64,000 bases of DNA from Pyricularia pennisetigena. Taxonomy: Eukaryota; Ascomycota; Sordariomycetes; Magnaporthales; Pyriculariaceae. Shown here piece after piece: positions 33,768 through 44,343 of this stretch. Under the pieces are notes generated by a model. That model saw only the letters and a list, made by a program, of their open reading frames with translations, had not been told where the DNA came from and made no database searches. The stretch spans positions 3,086,176-3,150,175 of the forward strand of contig NC_043742.1 of the NCBI RefSeq assembly GCF_004337985.1, given 5' to 3'. The position numbers and the translations under genes were made by a program. How positions within the stretch are numbered: position 1 is the stretch's first letter; every line of letters begins with the position of its first letter.

Positions 33768-34759
33768 GCAATAGTCTAGCGGTAACTCAAGGAGTAAATA
33801 TCTGAGTATTTCTACCTTGAAGACAGAAACGAGGTTGAGGAAGTAGGAGCCGCTGTTGGAGCGTAGGAGTCGCTGTCCACGCAGATCTCTCCGTAGCAAG
33901 AGGCGAGTGGGTTGGATGCCGGCTCCTTAATATCTTTACGGGCTAGGCTGGTACTTAAATCTACAAGACGAATGTGGTTTGATAGTAGCCCCTGATCAAG
34001 TCGGAACTAGTTCTGGACTTAGACTAGCCAGCACCTATAGTAACATTGAAAATAGATAGCAAACCATGTATCGGATTGTTTGCAACCGACAAAAGTTAAT
34101 TGGCTGCCATCGAAACCACCCGATGTCGACCAAGGCCAGAGTACCATCTGGGAACGACATTTGATCAATCTGCCCAGATCTTGGCCCAGTCAGATTTCCT
34201 GTCATGGGGGAAATGGATATTGTCCCCCCGAGCTGGAGAGGCAAAGCACCATGTGGGGACAAAAGCTGCTGCTTATCTCGACGACAACCATATCAGCCAA
34301 TGAGGGTCGACAGCGTTGTCGGCCTTCTCCTCATTTTGGGGGGGCAACCCGCTCCCCAGAGTGGAGTAATCAACAAGCATCCAACGGTGCAGATCAAAGA
34401 TAGCATGCATTGACTTATCAGTGCCGAGATGACATCGCAGGCTGGACGAGGGGGGGGGGGGGGGGGGNNNNNNNNNNNNNNNNNNNNNNNNNNNNNNNNN
34501 NNNNNNNNNNNNNNNNNNNNNNNNNNNNNNNNNNNNNNNNNNNNNNNNNNNNNNNNNNNNNNNNNNNNNNNNNNNNNNNNNNNNNNNNNNNNNNGGTTTC
34601 TTTTGAGTCCAAGCCAAGTGCAACATAGTCAGTCAGCCACATTTTTTTTTGAATTTTCTTTGCGTCTTTGACACGGCGGATGAGAATGGTCCGTTTGTCA
34701 GTTGGCGAAGCGACGCACAATCTCCCAAGTCACAGTGCTCCGATATACCTTGGTGGTCA
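33768..34759. promoter_or_regulatory. divergent promoter between the NCS1 permease and the Zn2Cys6 regulator
   Basis: About 1 kb, interrupted by a gap at 34468-34594 (127 N, preceded by G18 at 34450-34467). Two CTTATC words (GATAAG on the minus strand) lie at 34272-34277 and 34414-34419. GATAAG is the preferred site of AreA/NIT2-type nitrogen regulators in fungi. That these sites work here is inference. Confidence 0.5.
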
Positions 34760-37277
34760 ATGGTCATGATGGATTGGAACATCGTGGCACCACTCAACGG
34801 AGAATGGACCCTAGATTGTCCCCCAGATACCAGTTCCAACTCGGTGGGACCAGCTAGCGAGAACAGCACGAGGAAACAGCCCCGGGTTGCCTTGGCCTGC
34901 AAGCGTTGCAAGCGGAGGAAGCAGAGGGTAAGCGAAAGCCCAAGTATGGAAGCAGTTGAATGTGTTGAACAATATCGACTGAAGATGTTTTCTGTTTTAC
35001 TGGCCATGTGCATATATATATGCATATGTATAAATATGCATACATATAAATATTATGTTCACTAGACTAATCAATCAATATGGTAGTGCGATGGCGCTCA
35101 TCCAGTGTGCAGGTCATGCGAAAAGGCAAAAGTCCCTTGTATATACGAACGTCCCGTGCGACCTCAGTATCCAGGGGGAAAGTCACTGTGAGTGGAGCTG
35201 GCTGAAATATGTGCATCGCTTGGAGACGAGCAGGACAGTCTAACAAAGTGAACTCACTCACAGATACATTGCAGCACTAGAAGAGCGGATCGCCTTTCTC
35301 GAATCCCGCCTGCCCGGTTTCGCAGAAGACCATTTCGTCGCTGCTCCACAAGCTCCAGCCTCCCAGGCGGATCAAAACCCGCCACCTCATGCGGGCTCGA
35401 CGATCAGTCCGATAACCGTGCCGGATCGTGGCGTCGAAGACGGCCAAGAAAGGGGGCCCGAATCTCCAGCGTTTCGGCGCAGGAGCCGACAGGATCCACT
35501 CATCGGCTCCTTTTCAGACGCCGAGTCTTCTTCGCTGGTGGATGGGGTGGCATATCTGTCACTCCGGGCCTCCGGGAGCGGCGATGGCGACACGGAGCCG
35601 TGCTATCTAGGCTCCACCTCGGGCGCCACCATCGCGCGGATGCTGCAGGCGTCCATCTTCGACAGCTCCAGGGGCAGACAGGCCATCTTCGGCACGGGCG
35701 AGTACCCGGTGGCTGCGGATGATGACCAGACCGCTGCGGCGCCAAGCCCCACCAGCCATGCGTCGGTAGTGATGGGGACGGCAGCGGCTTTTCCCGGTCG
35801 TGAGGCGGCGAGGATGCTGTTCGACGTCTTCTTCGACAGGCTCCATACGCACTGGCCGATCCTGGACCGGAGACTGTACAGCCACCTCTTCGAGAAGCAG
35901 TACGAGCAAGGGGAGCTCTCGATCCAGCAGCGCGGCGTCCTTCACCTGATCTACGCCATCTCGTCCCGCTTCCTGCAGCTGACCAACAGGCCGAGCGGCG
36001 TGCACCCGGAGACGCACCTCAAGGCCGCCATCCAGCACATGGACTTCATCCTAGAGCAGCACAACCTCGGAACCGTGCAGTTCCTCCTCCTGCTCGCCCT
36101 GCACGGCCAGAGATCGCCGTACGGGGCCGGGTCCTGGTCGCAGGTCCGACACGCAGTGACGCTGTGCATAGAGCTGGGGTTCCACCGGCGCCGGCGAACC
36201 GCGGCGTCGCCCAACGGCAGCCCCAGGGCGGTGGAGATGCGGTGCCGCGTGTTTTGGGCCGCCTACTGCCTCGACCGGCTGACCAGCGGCGTGCTCGGGC
36301 GCCCGTTTGCCATCGACGACAGGGAGATTGACGCCGAGCTGCCGAGCCCAGACCCGGACCTGCGCGACCTGACCGCCACGCCGTCCGGCACCTCGGCGCT
36401 CAGCTGGTCCAACGTGCTGCCCTTCATCCACATCGTCAAGCTGCACCGCATCCAGTCCCGCATCCACAGCCGCATCTACCGCGTCAACCGCCACGAGGCC
36501 CCAGCCCCGGCAGACCTCGACGCCGAGGTGTCGTCGCTGCAGGGCGAGCTTGACGAGTGGCGGGTCGGGGTGCCTCGGACGCCGCCGAAGCGCAGCGCAG
36601 GGGACGGGTCTTCGCCCGGGTGGATGTACGACCCGGAGAGCCAGCACCACGACAGCCGGGACTTCTTCGAGCTGCAGTACCACAAGTCGGTGCTGCTGCT
36701 GCTGACGGCGCTGCTGCCGACGCTGGACCCGCACGCCGACGCCCGCTTCCGCACCGTGGCCCAGTCGGCCGCCAGTGTGTGCGCCGCCTACCGCCGCCTG
36801 GAGCGCCAGCGCACGTTGAGCTACACCATGCTGGCCCTGCACTCGTGCTTCGTCGCCGGCCTGACCCTGGTGTACTGCCTCTGGCGGGGCGGCCGCCGCC
36901 TGCTCGGCTACGAGGCCCTCGAGGCCACGCGCGCCTGCTCCCAGAGCCTAGCCATCTTTGGCGAGAAGTGGCCCGGCGCCGTCAAGTACAGGGACGTATT
37001 TGATGCCCTGTCGGGGAGCCTGCTGCGGGTCATGATGACGGATGAAGGAGGTTTTGGTGGTGGTGGAGGTGGAGGTGGAGGAGGTGGAGGAGGAAAAGGA
37101 GGAGGAGAGAGGCTGCGGCTGGATTCGAGAGATTTGTGCTTGCCAGAAGACGAGGTTGTGGGTATGGACAGCGTGCTGTCGGATGCGGTGCGGAATGCCT
37201 TTATGGAGGTTGACGAGGAGGCACCGGGCGGGGCCGAGGTGTGGCAGATGTTTAACGAGATGGTTCAGGGGGACTGA
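34760..37277 (+). CDS. Zn(II)2Cys6 transcription factor, three exons, likely local regulator
   Basis: Exons 34760-34927, 35087-35187 and 35264-37277, with donors GTAAGC and GTGAGT and acceptors TAG and CAG; the joins hold frame and give about 760 residues. The zinc cluster spans the first intron: CKRCKRRKQR ends exon 1 and CDGAHPVC, RSC and KVPC open exon 2, six cysteines with spacing 2-6-6-2-6. A short coiled coil follows (YIAALEERIAFLESRL). The fungal-specific regulatory domain (PF04082-like) starts near FFDRLHTHWPILDRRLY and includes RCRVFWAAYCLDR. A glycine run is encoded at about 37050-37095. The start could be any of three nearby ATGs (34760, 34766, 34769). Placement between permease, hydrolase and amidase suggests it controls them. 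Confidence 0.88.
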
Positions 37278-37410
37278 AGGGAGTGAAAGTGAATTGCAGT
37301 GCTGAATGTGTCTGTGATTTGCATTCAAAAAAAAAAGGTCCATGGTATTTAATCAACGCTACTTGAAATCATCGTCCTGTTTGCCATTCTTTCAGTCCCC
37401 CCTCCCCCCC

Positions 37411-38477
37411 TTACGCCAACTGTCCCTTCTTGTATGGGAACTGCTCCTTGAAAGCTTCCGCAATCTCTGTCCTCGTCGCCACCCAAACACCCTCCTTGCT
37501 CGTGATGTACTCTACAAAGTTCTTGAGCGCAGTGAACCTACCGGGCCTGCCGATGATGCGACAGTGGAGACCAATCGTCATCATCTTCGGCATTCCCTCC
37601 TCGCCCTCCTCGTACAGCACATCAAAGGCGTTCTTGAGGTGGTTCTCGAAGCCCTCGGTGTCGCGGAACCCGGGACCGGCCGACAGGAACTTGAAGTCGT
37701 TGCAGTCGTACGAGTACGGCACCATCAAGCACCCCTTGGGCTCGGGCCTGTCCCGCTCCATCGGCAGGTCGGTCCAGTAGGGCACGTCGTCGGCGTAGGC
37801 GTCGCTGGCCCAGACCAGCTCCTCGCCGAGCTCCTCGTAGACGGCCGGCACGAGACTCCGGCTGTGCGGCGAGGGGCGGCCGTAGTACCAGCCGCGGGGC
37901 GCATAGCCCGTCAGCTTCTTGAGCGACAGCACCGCCTTCTTGATGTACTCGCGCTCGCGGTCGACGGGGAAGTCGTGGTAGTCGATCCACCGGTAGGCGT
38001 GCGAGGCCACGTCGTGGCCGCCCTGGACGCAGCGGTCCGCCACCGCCGGGTTGTGCTCCAGCGCCTGCGCCACCGCGTACAGCGTGAACTTGAGCCCGTG
38101 CTTCTCGAACAGCCGGAACATGCGCCAGAAGCCCACCCGGCTGCCGTACTCGTACTCGGACTCGACGCTGTAGTCGCGCTCGTTGATGCGCGGGTGCGCC
38201 GCCGCGTGCTCTCGCAGGTTCGGCTCGGCTATGCCGTCGCCCGTGAGGACTGAACGCTCAGCGCCCTGTTGCGTGGTGGGTCTCTGGTTAGCAGCAGGAA
38301 AGTTTCCGAGATGGTGGTGTCATGTCAGGATACGAGACTGACCTCCTCATAGTTGATGACAAAGGATACAGCAATCTTGGCATTGTTGGGCCATTTCAGT
38401 TGGAGGCCCTTTTCGCCATAGCCTTGAAAGTTGCGATCAAACGCGTAGTCGGGGTGGCCGTGGTATTGTTCGGGCAT
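37411..38477 (-). CDS. PuuE/Cda1-like polysaccharide-deacetylase-fold hydrolase (allantoinase or cyclic imidase candidate), two exons
   Basis: 329 residues from exons 38477-38343 and 38265-37411. The 77-nt intron has donor GTCAGT and acceptor CAG, and the join is FVINYEE-GAERSV. The fold is carbohydrate esterase family 4 (NodB-like). The first-motif Asp pair of true deacetylases is replaced by NYEEGAE, and the His motif is SHAYRW at 133-138, the form seen in the PuuE/S. pombe Cda1 branch. In bacteria PuuE is an allantoinase; related enzymes are cyclic imide hydrolases, and as I recall HxnM of the Aspergillus nicotinate pathway is one. It lacks a signal peptide, so a cytosolic small-molecule role fits better than chitin deacetylation. 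Neighbours (NCS1 permease, amidase) support ring opening of a cyclic amide. The substrate is inference. Confidence 0.82.
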
Positions 38478-39254
38478 TGTGGGTTTGATTGATGGCCAAT
38501 ATAGTCAAGAGTAACTATGTCAAAAATGGATAGTCCTTATGAGGTTGTTGTAGACGGTTATATCAATGACTTGGCCTTGACGTCAAAAGTCAAGACACAA
38601 AGACTATACAGTTATACAGGTAGAAATAATCAATCATGTACCAAACAACACCATCATGACTGCTCAGGCCAGATGTAAGCTGCTGCAGAAATACAAATAC
38701 ACCTCGATCGCCATCGGAAGATTGATACAGTGTCCCGAAAAGGGTATGACAATAGTCTTATCGGGAATGCGATATGAGTGGGCCTCCTTAGTCGATTCCC
38801 CCTCATGCGTTACATCGCCGAGGGCTTTCCGCCTATCGGATGGATCGATATCACTTTGTTATCCGCACCATCTTGTCATCGGGAGCTCCTATCTATCTTC
38901 GGGTTCTGCCATGCCGTTGAACGGTCGGAGTGGTCGATCTATGTGCATGCACGCCAAGCTCCCCCCCGCGTCCGGTGCCAATCGTACTCGAGTAAATCGA
39001 GTAAATTGAGTGAATAATTCGACATCTCGACTCGGTCAACATCTATCTTATGATTCTTATCCGGAAACGGCGTCACATAATTTTGTCTCAACTAGCTCAA
39101 ACCACTACACGCATACCCATTTTATTGTTTGCATTGTTTTACAACTCTACTTGGGTGTTTGAACAACAAAGAAAATCATAGAAGCCAATTCTTCTGCGTA
39201 TCATTCACATATTCACGTATACACTCTCAGTTTACAGCCACAACCCCGCCCGCG
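38478..39254. promoter_or_regulatory. divergent promoter between the PuuE-like hydrolase and the amidase
   Basis: 777 bp between divergent start codons. CTTATC (GATAAG on the minus strand) occurs at 38757-38762 and 39056-39061, matching those in the permease/regulator promoter. No separate gene seen. Confidence 0.5.
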
Positions 39255-40592
39255 ATGCAACTAGAACCATATCGCTTGACGGCGTCCGAGACTCTGGAAA
39301 AGGTTCGGGCTGGTGAACTCACAGTCGAGAGATACACCCAATCGCTGCTCGACAGGATCAAGGACCGCGACGATGCCGTGCAAGCCTGGGCCTACCTGGA
39401 TCCCGACCTGGTGCTGTCCCGGGCCCGGGATCTGGACCGCATCCCCCCGGAAAGCCGCGGTCCACTGCACGGCGTCGCCATAGGCGTCAAGGACATCTTC
39501 TACACCAAAGACATGCCGACGCAGCACAACTCCCCCATCTACGCCGACGACGCGCCGGCCGTCGACTCGGGCCCCGTCGCCATCCTCCGGCAGGCGGGCG
39601 CCCTCATCGTCGGCAAGACCACCACCACCGAGTTCGCCGCCACCGTGGCCGGGACCAAGACGCGCAATCCGCACGACCCCGACCGCACGCCGGGGGGCTC
39701 GTCTTCGGGAAGCGGCGCCGCCGTCGGCGACATGCAGGCGGCCCTGGCCCTCGGCACGCAGACGGGCGGGAGCACCATCCGGCCGGGCTCCTTCAACGGC
39801 ATCTACGCCTACAAGCCGACCTGGAACGCCGTCAGCCGCGAGGGGCAAAAGATCTACTCGCTGATCCTCGACACCCTGGGCATCTACGCGCGCTGCGTCG
39901 CCGACCTGCAGCTGCTGGCCGACGTGCTCGGCATCCGGGACGACTCCGATCCCGAATCCCGATCCGCCTTCTCCGGCGGCGTCGAGGGCGCCAAGTTCGC
40001 CGTCCTCAGGACCGTCGTGTGGCCGCAGGCCGGGCCGGGGACCCAGGCCGCCATGCAAAAGGCCGCGGACCTGCTGCGGGCGCACGGCGCCGCGGCCGTC
40101 GACGAGATCTCGCTGCCGCCGGACCTGGACGCGCTGCCCGAGTGGCACCGCGTCGTCATCACCAGCGACGGCCGCAGCGCCTTTCGGCCCGAGTACGCCG
40201 CGGCCCGGGACCAGCTGTCGCCGTACCTGGTCGACCAGGTCGAGAACGCGGCGGCCATCACGAGGCGGCAGCAGCTTGCGGCATTTGACGCCATCGCGGC
40301 GGCCAGGCCGCGCGTCGACGAGATCCTGGCGAGGTACGACGCCGTCCTGGTGCCGAGCGTGCCGGACGAGGCGCCGTCGGGTCTCGAGAGCACCGGCAGC
40401 GCCGCCTTCAATGTCATCTGGACCGCGCTGCACACCCCCGTCGTTAACATCCCTGGCTTCATGGGGGCGAATGGTATGCCCATTGGCCTGTCGCTGGTTG
40501 CTCCGCGCTACCAGGACAGGCGGCTGCTGTCGGTCTGCGAGGCGGTCGGCAGGATATTCGAGGCTGAGGGAGGATGGAAATCTGCATTATAG
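39255..40592 (+). CDS. amidase-signature family hydrolase
   Basis: 445 residues from the ATG at 39255 (MQLEPYRL), single exon. The amidase-signature Ser-cisSer-Lys triad is visible: Lys79 in GVAIGVKD, a cis-Ser in the GGSSSGS loop (147-153), and the nucleophile Ser173 in TGGSTIRPGSF. The block GALIVGKTTTTEFA also fits. These enzymes hydrolyse a linear amide to acid plus ammonia. Next to a PuuE-like ring-opening hydrolase it could release nitrogen from the ring-opened product, as I recall HxnN does in nicotinate degradation. The C-terminus (PVVNIPGFMGANGMPIGLSLVAPRYQD) is typical. No signal peptide; cytosolic. Specificity unknown. Confidence 0.92.
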   Translation: MQLEPYRLTASETLEKVRAGELTVERYTQSLLDRIKDRDDAVQAWAYLDPDLVLSRARDLDRIPPESRGPLHGVAIGVKDIFYTKDMPTQHNSPIYADDAPAVDSGPVAILRQAGALIVGKTTTTEFAATVAGTKTRNPHDPDRTPGGSSSGSGAAVGDMQAALALGTQTGGSTIRPGSFNGIYAYKPTWNAVSREGQKIYSLILDTLGIYARCVADLQLLADVLGIRDDSDPESRSAFSGGVEGAKFAVLRTVVWPQAGPGTQAAMQKAADLLRAHGAAAVDEISLPPDLDALPEWHRVVITSDGRSAFRPEYAAARDQLSPYLVDQVENAAAITRRQQLAAFDAIAAARPRVDEILARYDAVLVPSVPDEAPSGLESTGSAAFNVIWTALHTPVVNIPGFMGANGMPIGLSLVAPRYQDRRLLSVCEAVGRIFEAEGGWKSAL

Positions 40593-41889
40593 TAGATTAG
40601 AAAGCCGTATTAAACAGGACAACATTTAAATTTGTTCCCACTTCTACAACCCGTCTTTGTTCAAACTGTATCGAGCACTCAAGCTTGTTTTTCTATTTTT
40701 GTGTGACGGCGTGGCATTTTATGTCTCGATATCTGCTTCACCCTTGGCTCAAGACTTGAGTTCCAGAATGACCTTTGCAGTCAGACTGGTATGGTGGTTT
40801 TTTATGGCTCGGGACACAATCACAACGTCAAGATTGGGCGCAAACTCTGCCAATTTTGGCCAACATTGGGCCCGGTTGGTGATAGACATCTTCTATTTAA
40901 CGATTAACCCAGCGGAGAATGGATGTCATTTGAAAAAAAAAAGAAACTATTGATTTTTTTTTCGTCCAAGCCGTAGCGTACACCCAAGGTCGTCGAGGAG
41001 TATCTATCGAGTCAAGATAACAAAATTACAGCTCCGCATTGAATTGCCAGATCCTCTACCATAATCCGTTCTGGCAAGTGGCATTTCAACTTGCACTTGA
41101 CGATCTCTTGGTTGAACGAGTCTGCGTTTGTAATGTAACGTTGCAGTCTTCCAGGTTCTCGTGATAAATCATGGGCTAATTTACACGGCTTAGCCCTAGG
41201 GTTAGTGAGCGCTTGAATCCGTAACATATTCTCTGAATATCTGACCTGACTGTACCTCAGCCATACACCAGGCTCTCAACTTGGCACGAATACCTTGGGT
41301 TCTGCAAGCGTAAGAGCGACCTGATGGCCTTTCATGGCAACATGTGCATCTGCATCTCAACAGCCAGATGTGAATCTGCATCTCAGCAGCCAGCGTTGCT
41401 AACAGCCTTGGCCGTGAAGAAATGTGCTTCCAACTGAGAATGCCTCTAACCACCACATGATGATATCAGGGCCGGAAGCCTCGCAAAAACATGAAAAGAG
41501 ACTATGCCAAAACATTGTAATTTCTGCTTGTTTATAGCCTACTGCATAACTATCTATTTACAGATTGTAATCGGGTTGTATCTTTTTTTTTTTTTCCAAC
41601 CTAGAAGCAATATTCTGTTGTGGACCTGCAGCGAGACAACGGCAAGGCCAACGGGCAAAAAAGAGTATGACTATAACGTATCAAATTCATTCCCCTCTAA
41701 TCAAACGTGACGAATGTGGAGGCAGTGGCAATTCAAACTGCAAAGCGCTCCGTGTGCAACGAAAAGCCTGGATATGGAGCAGTTGCAGGGTTACGTCGTG
41801 CGAGGGCGCACAACAAACAAAAACAAACGTCCAAGACTTCAAAAATCTTCAAGAACAAAAAGGCAACACATGCGCATCGCCGTCACACT
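40593..41889. other. intergenic, no protein gene seen
   Basis: About 1.3 kb. TTTTT on the minus strand (A5 at 41857-41861 on the plus) lies about 28 nt beyond the 3' end of the tRNA and would serve as a Pol III terminator. Confidence 0.5.
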
Positions 41890-41978
41890 GGAGACACCAA
41901 GAATCGAACTCGGGACCTCTTCCAATCAAGGCAACTCGGTGTTGCTAAGGAAGCATTATACCACTAAACCATATCCCC
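41890..41978 (-). tRNA. tRNA-Ala (AGC) with an 18-nt intron
   Basis: Folded by hand on the minus strand. The acceptor stem GGGGATA / TGTCTCC has seven pairs including G3-U70, the hallmark of alanine tRNA. The D arm contains AGTGGTA. The anticodon stem is CTTCC / GGAAG, the loop is TTAGCA-[intron]-T, and the variable loop is AGGTC. The T arm is CCGAG-TTCGATT-CTTGG, and the discriminator base is A. The intron sits one base 3' of the anticodon, the canonical position. Internal A box (TGGTTTAGTGG) and B box (AGTTCGATTC) are present. Two wobble pairs in the acceptor stem are mild oddities. Confidence 0.8.
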
Positions 41979-42899
41979 ATCTGACGAAATGACTCGTCAT
42001 TTGTTGATGGGGGCCCGCTTCTCGTGGAGATTATGTACGTAAGATAGCAAGCCAAACAAGGTACTGGTGGGGAGTGGGGCTCGGAGTATTTAAATCTGTA
42101 ATACGGCATAATGGTAGTCTGTCTTTACCGTGACACACTTGTGTCTTTTTGTATATTTTGAATCCATGCAACAATTCTGTTTGTTACTCTCGGAATAACT
42201 AACCCTCTCCAGGTATGGTTAGCTGCAGGCGGAACGAACTTTGTGGTGATCGACGCCAAGCGCTTGCCTCGGTCAAAGAGTGTAAAGCGGGTCCAAGGTA
42301 CAATGCCTCGGGCGGCATGTATTTTATACTGTATTTTTTGACAATCCGTGATTACGGCCTTCAAAAACAATGACGGCATTTTTCTTGGTTCGTCCCACCC
42401 ACCGTCTGACGAGCTGAATACCTCATTGGTCACAATAACACCAAAAGCAGCAAGATGAGCGGTTTGATGCAAGAAACTGCTGACAGTGTCAGACACCAAA
42501 TCTCTCGCGGGAGTCGCGGCTAGACAACCACGACCCAACGAACCAGTTTCGCAGCATACGGCATCTGGCCAACCGGGTCAACCATAGGCCAGGGAATGGC
42601 TTGGTGTATGGTACCTGGGTCAGCAACCCTGCAAAACAGGACAAATTAGTAATAGGAAACCCCGGACCTTCCGGCGCATCAAGACCCCCTTTCGAAAAAA
42701 CGGTCTGACCCGCATTGAAACCTGTCCCTGCCTGGATCCATTCCGAGCGGAGCGCCGTCAGGAGAGATTTTAACGTTAAAACCCCGATGCACTCTTCCTC
42801 GACCCCCAAACCCCCTTTTTCTTTTTCTTTTTTTTTTTTTTTTTTTTACCTTTACACAAGATAGTTTAGCTCCCTACCAGTGATTTCGACGTTTGGACC
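41979..42899. other. intergenic with T20 tract, no gene seen
   Basis: Between the tRNA and the hydrolase gene. The last 50 bases are pyrimidine-rich with T20 at 42828-42847, probably part of the hydrolase promoter or leader. Confidence 0.5.
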
Positions 42900-43997
42900 A
42901 TGGCGTTGGCTACACTCCGCGAAAACAAATTTGACCACAGCGGCGACCAGACCACGTTTTACTGGTCCACCGGTCCGAGGGATGGTCCCCTCGTGATCCT
43001 CATCCACGGCTGGCCGGCCAACGGCGAGACGTGGAAGCCGCAGCTCCTCGCCCTTGGCGGCCTGGGCTTCCACGCCGTGGCGCCCGACACGCGGGGCTAT
43101 GGGCGGTCCAGCGTGCCCAAGGGCGCCGAGGCGTACGCGCTCGAGCACCACGTGTCGGACATGCTGGCGCTGCTCGCGCACCTGGGCCGCGACAAGGCGG
43201 TCTGGGTCGGGCACGACTGGGGCGCGGGGCTCGTGTGGGCGTTTGCGGCCATGCAGCCGGAGAAGTGCATCGGCGTGTGCTGCATGACGGTGCCGTACGC
43301 CGTGCTCGGCCAGGGCGTCGACTTCCTCGCCAGCCTCTCCAACCGCGACATCTACCCCGAGGACAAGTTCCCCTACGCCCAGTGGGACTACATGGCCTTC
43401 CACAACGAGCAGCCCGAGGCCAGCGCCTCGCAGCTCGCCGCCAACGTCCCCAACACCGTCAGGGCCCTCTACCGCGCCGGCAGCCCCGAGAGCTACCGCA
43501 AGCCCGCCTTCTCGGCCATGCTGCGCAAGCTTGGCGGCTGGTTCGGCAGCCCCACGGCCGAGGCCCCCGACGTGCCGCTCGAGGCGACCCTTTTCGCCAA
43601 CGACGAGCCCGCCTACGAGAGGATGGTGGCCGAGTTTCAAAAGAACGGCTTCGAGGGCCCCAACGACTACTACCGCAACTTTGACAGGAACCGCGACTAC
43701 CTGGCCAGCGCGGCAAACGGCGGCCGCCTGCGCTTCCCCGTGCTGTTCATCGGGGCGCAGTGGGACAGCATCGTCGACACGACCATCTCGAGGCTGGCCG
43801 AGCCCATGAGGGAGCTGTGCGATAACTTGACCGAGGTGACCATCGAGGCCGGGCATTGGGTTGCCTTGGAGAAGCCCCAGGAGACCAACGCGGCTATCGT
43901 GAGGTGGTTGGTTACCAAGCTCCCTGTTCACTTTCCGGGCTACTGGAAGACCCCGCTTGTGACAAAGGGTGTAAATTGTGTGGACAACTGTAGGTAG
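42900..43997 (+). CDS. alpha/beta hydrolase, soluble epoxide hydrolase-like
   Basis: 365 residues, single exon. Family features: oxyanion motif HGWP at 36-39, DTRGYGRSS at about 63-71, nucleophile elbow GHDWGA at 104-109 with Asp106 as nucleophile, a cap domain rich in aromatic residues, and a late His in EAGHWVALEKP near residue 319. An Asp nucleophile in this context points to epoxide hydrolase or dehalogenase rather than esterase. Cytosolic, no signal peptide. It is followed within 200 bp by a transposon. Beyond that lie an acyltransferase and a glycosyltransferase, so it may belong to a tailoring-enzyme group. Confidence 0.88.
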   Translation: MALATLRENKFDHSGDQTTFYWSTGPRDGPLVILIHGWPANGETWKPQLLALGGLGFHAVAPDTRGYGRSSVPKGAEAYALEHHVSDMLALLAHLGRDKAVWVGHDWGAGLVWAFAAMQPEKCIGVCCMTVPYAVLGQGVDFLASLSNRDIYPEDKFPYAQWDYMAFHNEQPEASASQLAANVPNTVRALYRAGSPESYRKPAFSAMLRKLGGWFGSPTAEAPDVPLEATLFANDEPAYERMVAEFQKNGFEGPNDYYRNFDRNRDYLASAANGGRLRFPVLFIGAQWDSIVDTTISRLAEPMRELCDNLTEVTIEAGHWVALEKPQETNAAIVRWLVTKLPVHFPGYWKTPLVTKGVNCVDNCR

Positions 43998-44192
43998 TCT
44001 GGTGATGTGATTCAGATCAGACCGGACTTTGTACTCTTGTAGCAGCTCCACTCCAATCTCTACGCTTTTGACGCTATATACAACCAGAATGCTGCCAGTG
44101 ATGTGCTTCTTTTTGGTCTTTTGGTCAAGCCTATGATACTCTTGTGAAGAAGGGACAAAAGAGGATAAAGATCAAGACCCCCCAAACCCATA

Positions 44193-44234
44193 ACGTTGGG
44201 CTCCACATCTCCGACCCCCCTAAAGTCCGGCCCC
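44193..44234 (+). repeat. left terminal inverted repeat of the Pot2-like element
   Basis: 42 bp, exact reverse complement of 46009-46050, preceded by TA. Confidence 0.95.
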
Positions 44235-44343
44235 TAAAAATATCTACTCAGCCACGTCAACCCTTTGTTTTATTTTATAAATATCTAGACGAACTTTTCA
44301 CTTTAGAACTTGCATTTTGAAGATTCTTGCTCCAAACTTTCCA

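Noticed and set aside
37342..38253. 303-residue open frame antisense to the PuuE-like gene
   Set aside because: Shadow frame; no recognisable features, and the minus-strand model splices cleanly.
39261..40433. 390-residue open frame antisense to the amidase
   Set aside because: Same codon-bias artefact; the plus-strand frame holds the catalytic triad.
42852..44051. 399-residue open frame antisense to the epoxide hydrolase-like gene
   Set aside because: Val/Gly/Leu-rich shadow without motifs; the plus strand has HGWP and GHDWGA.
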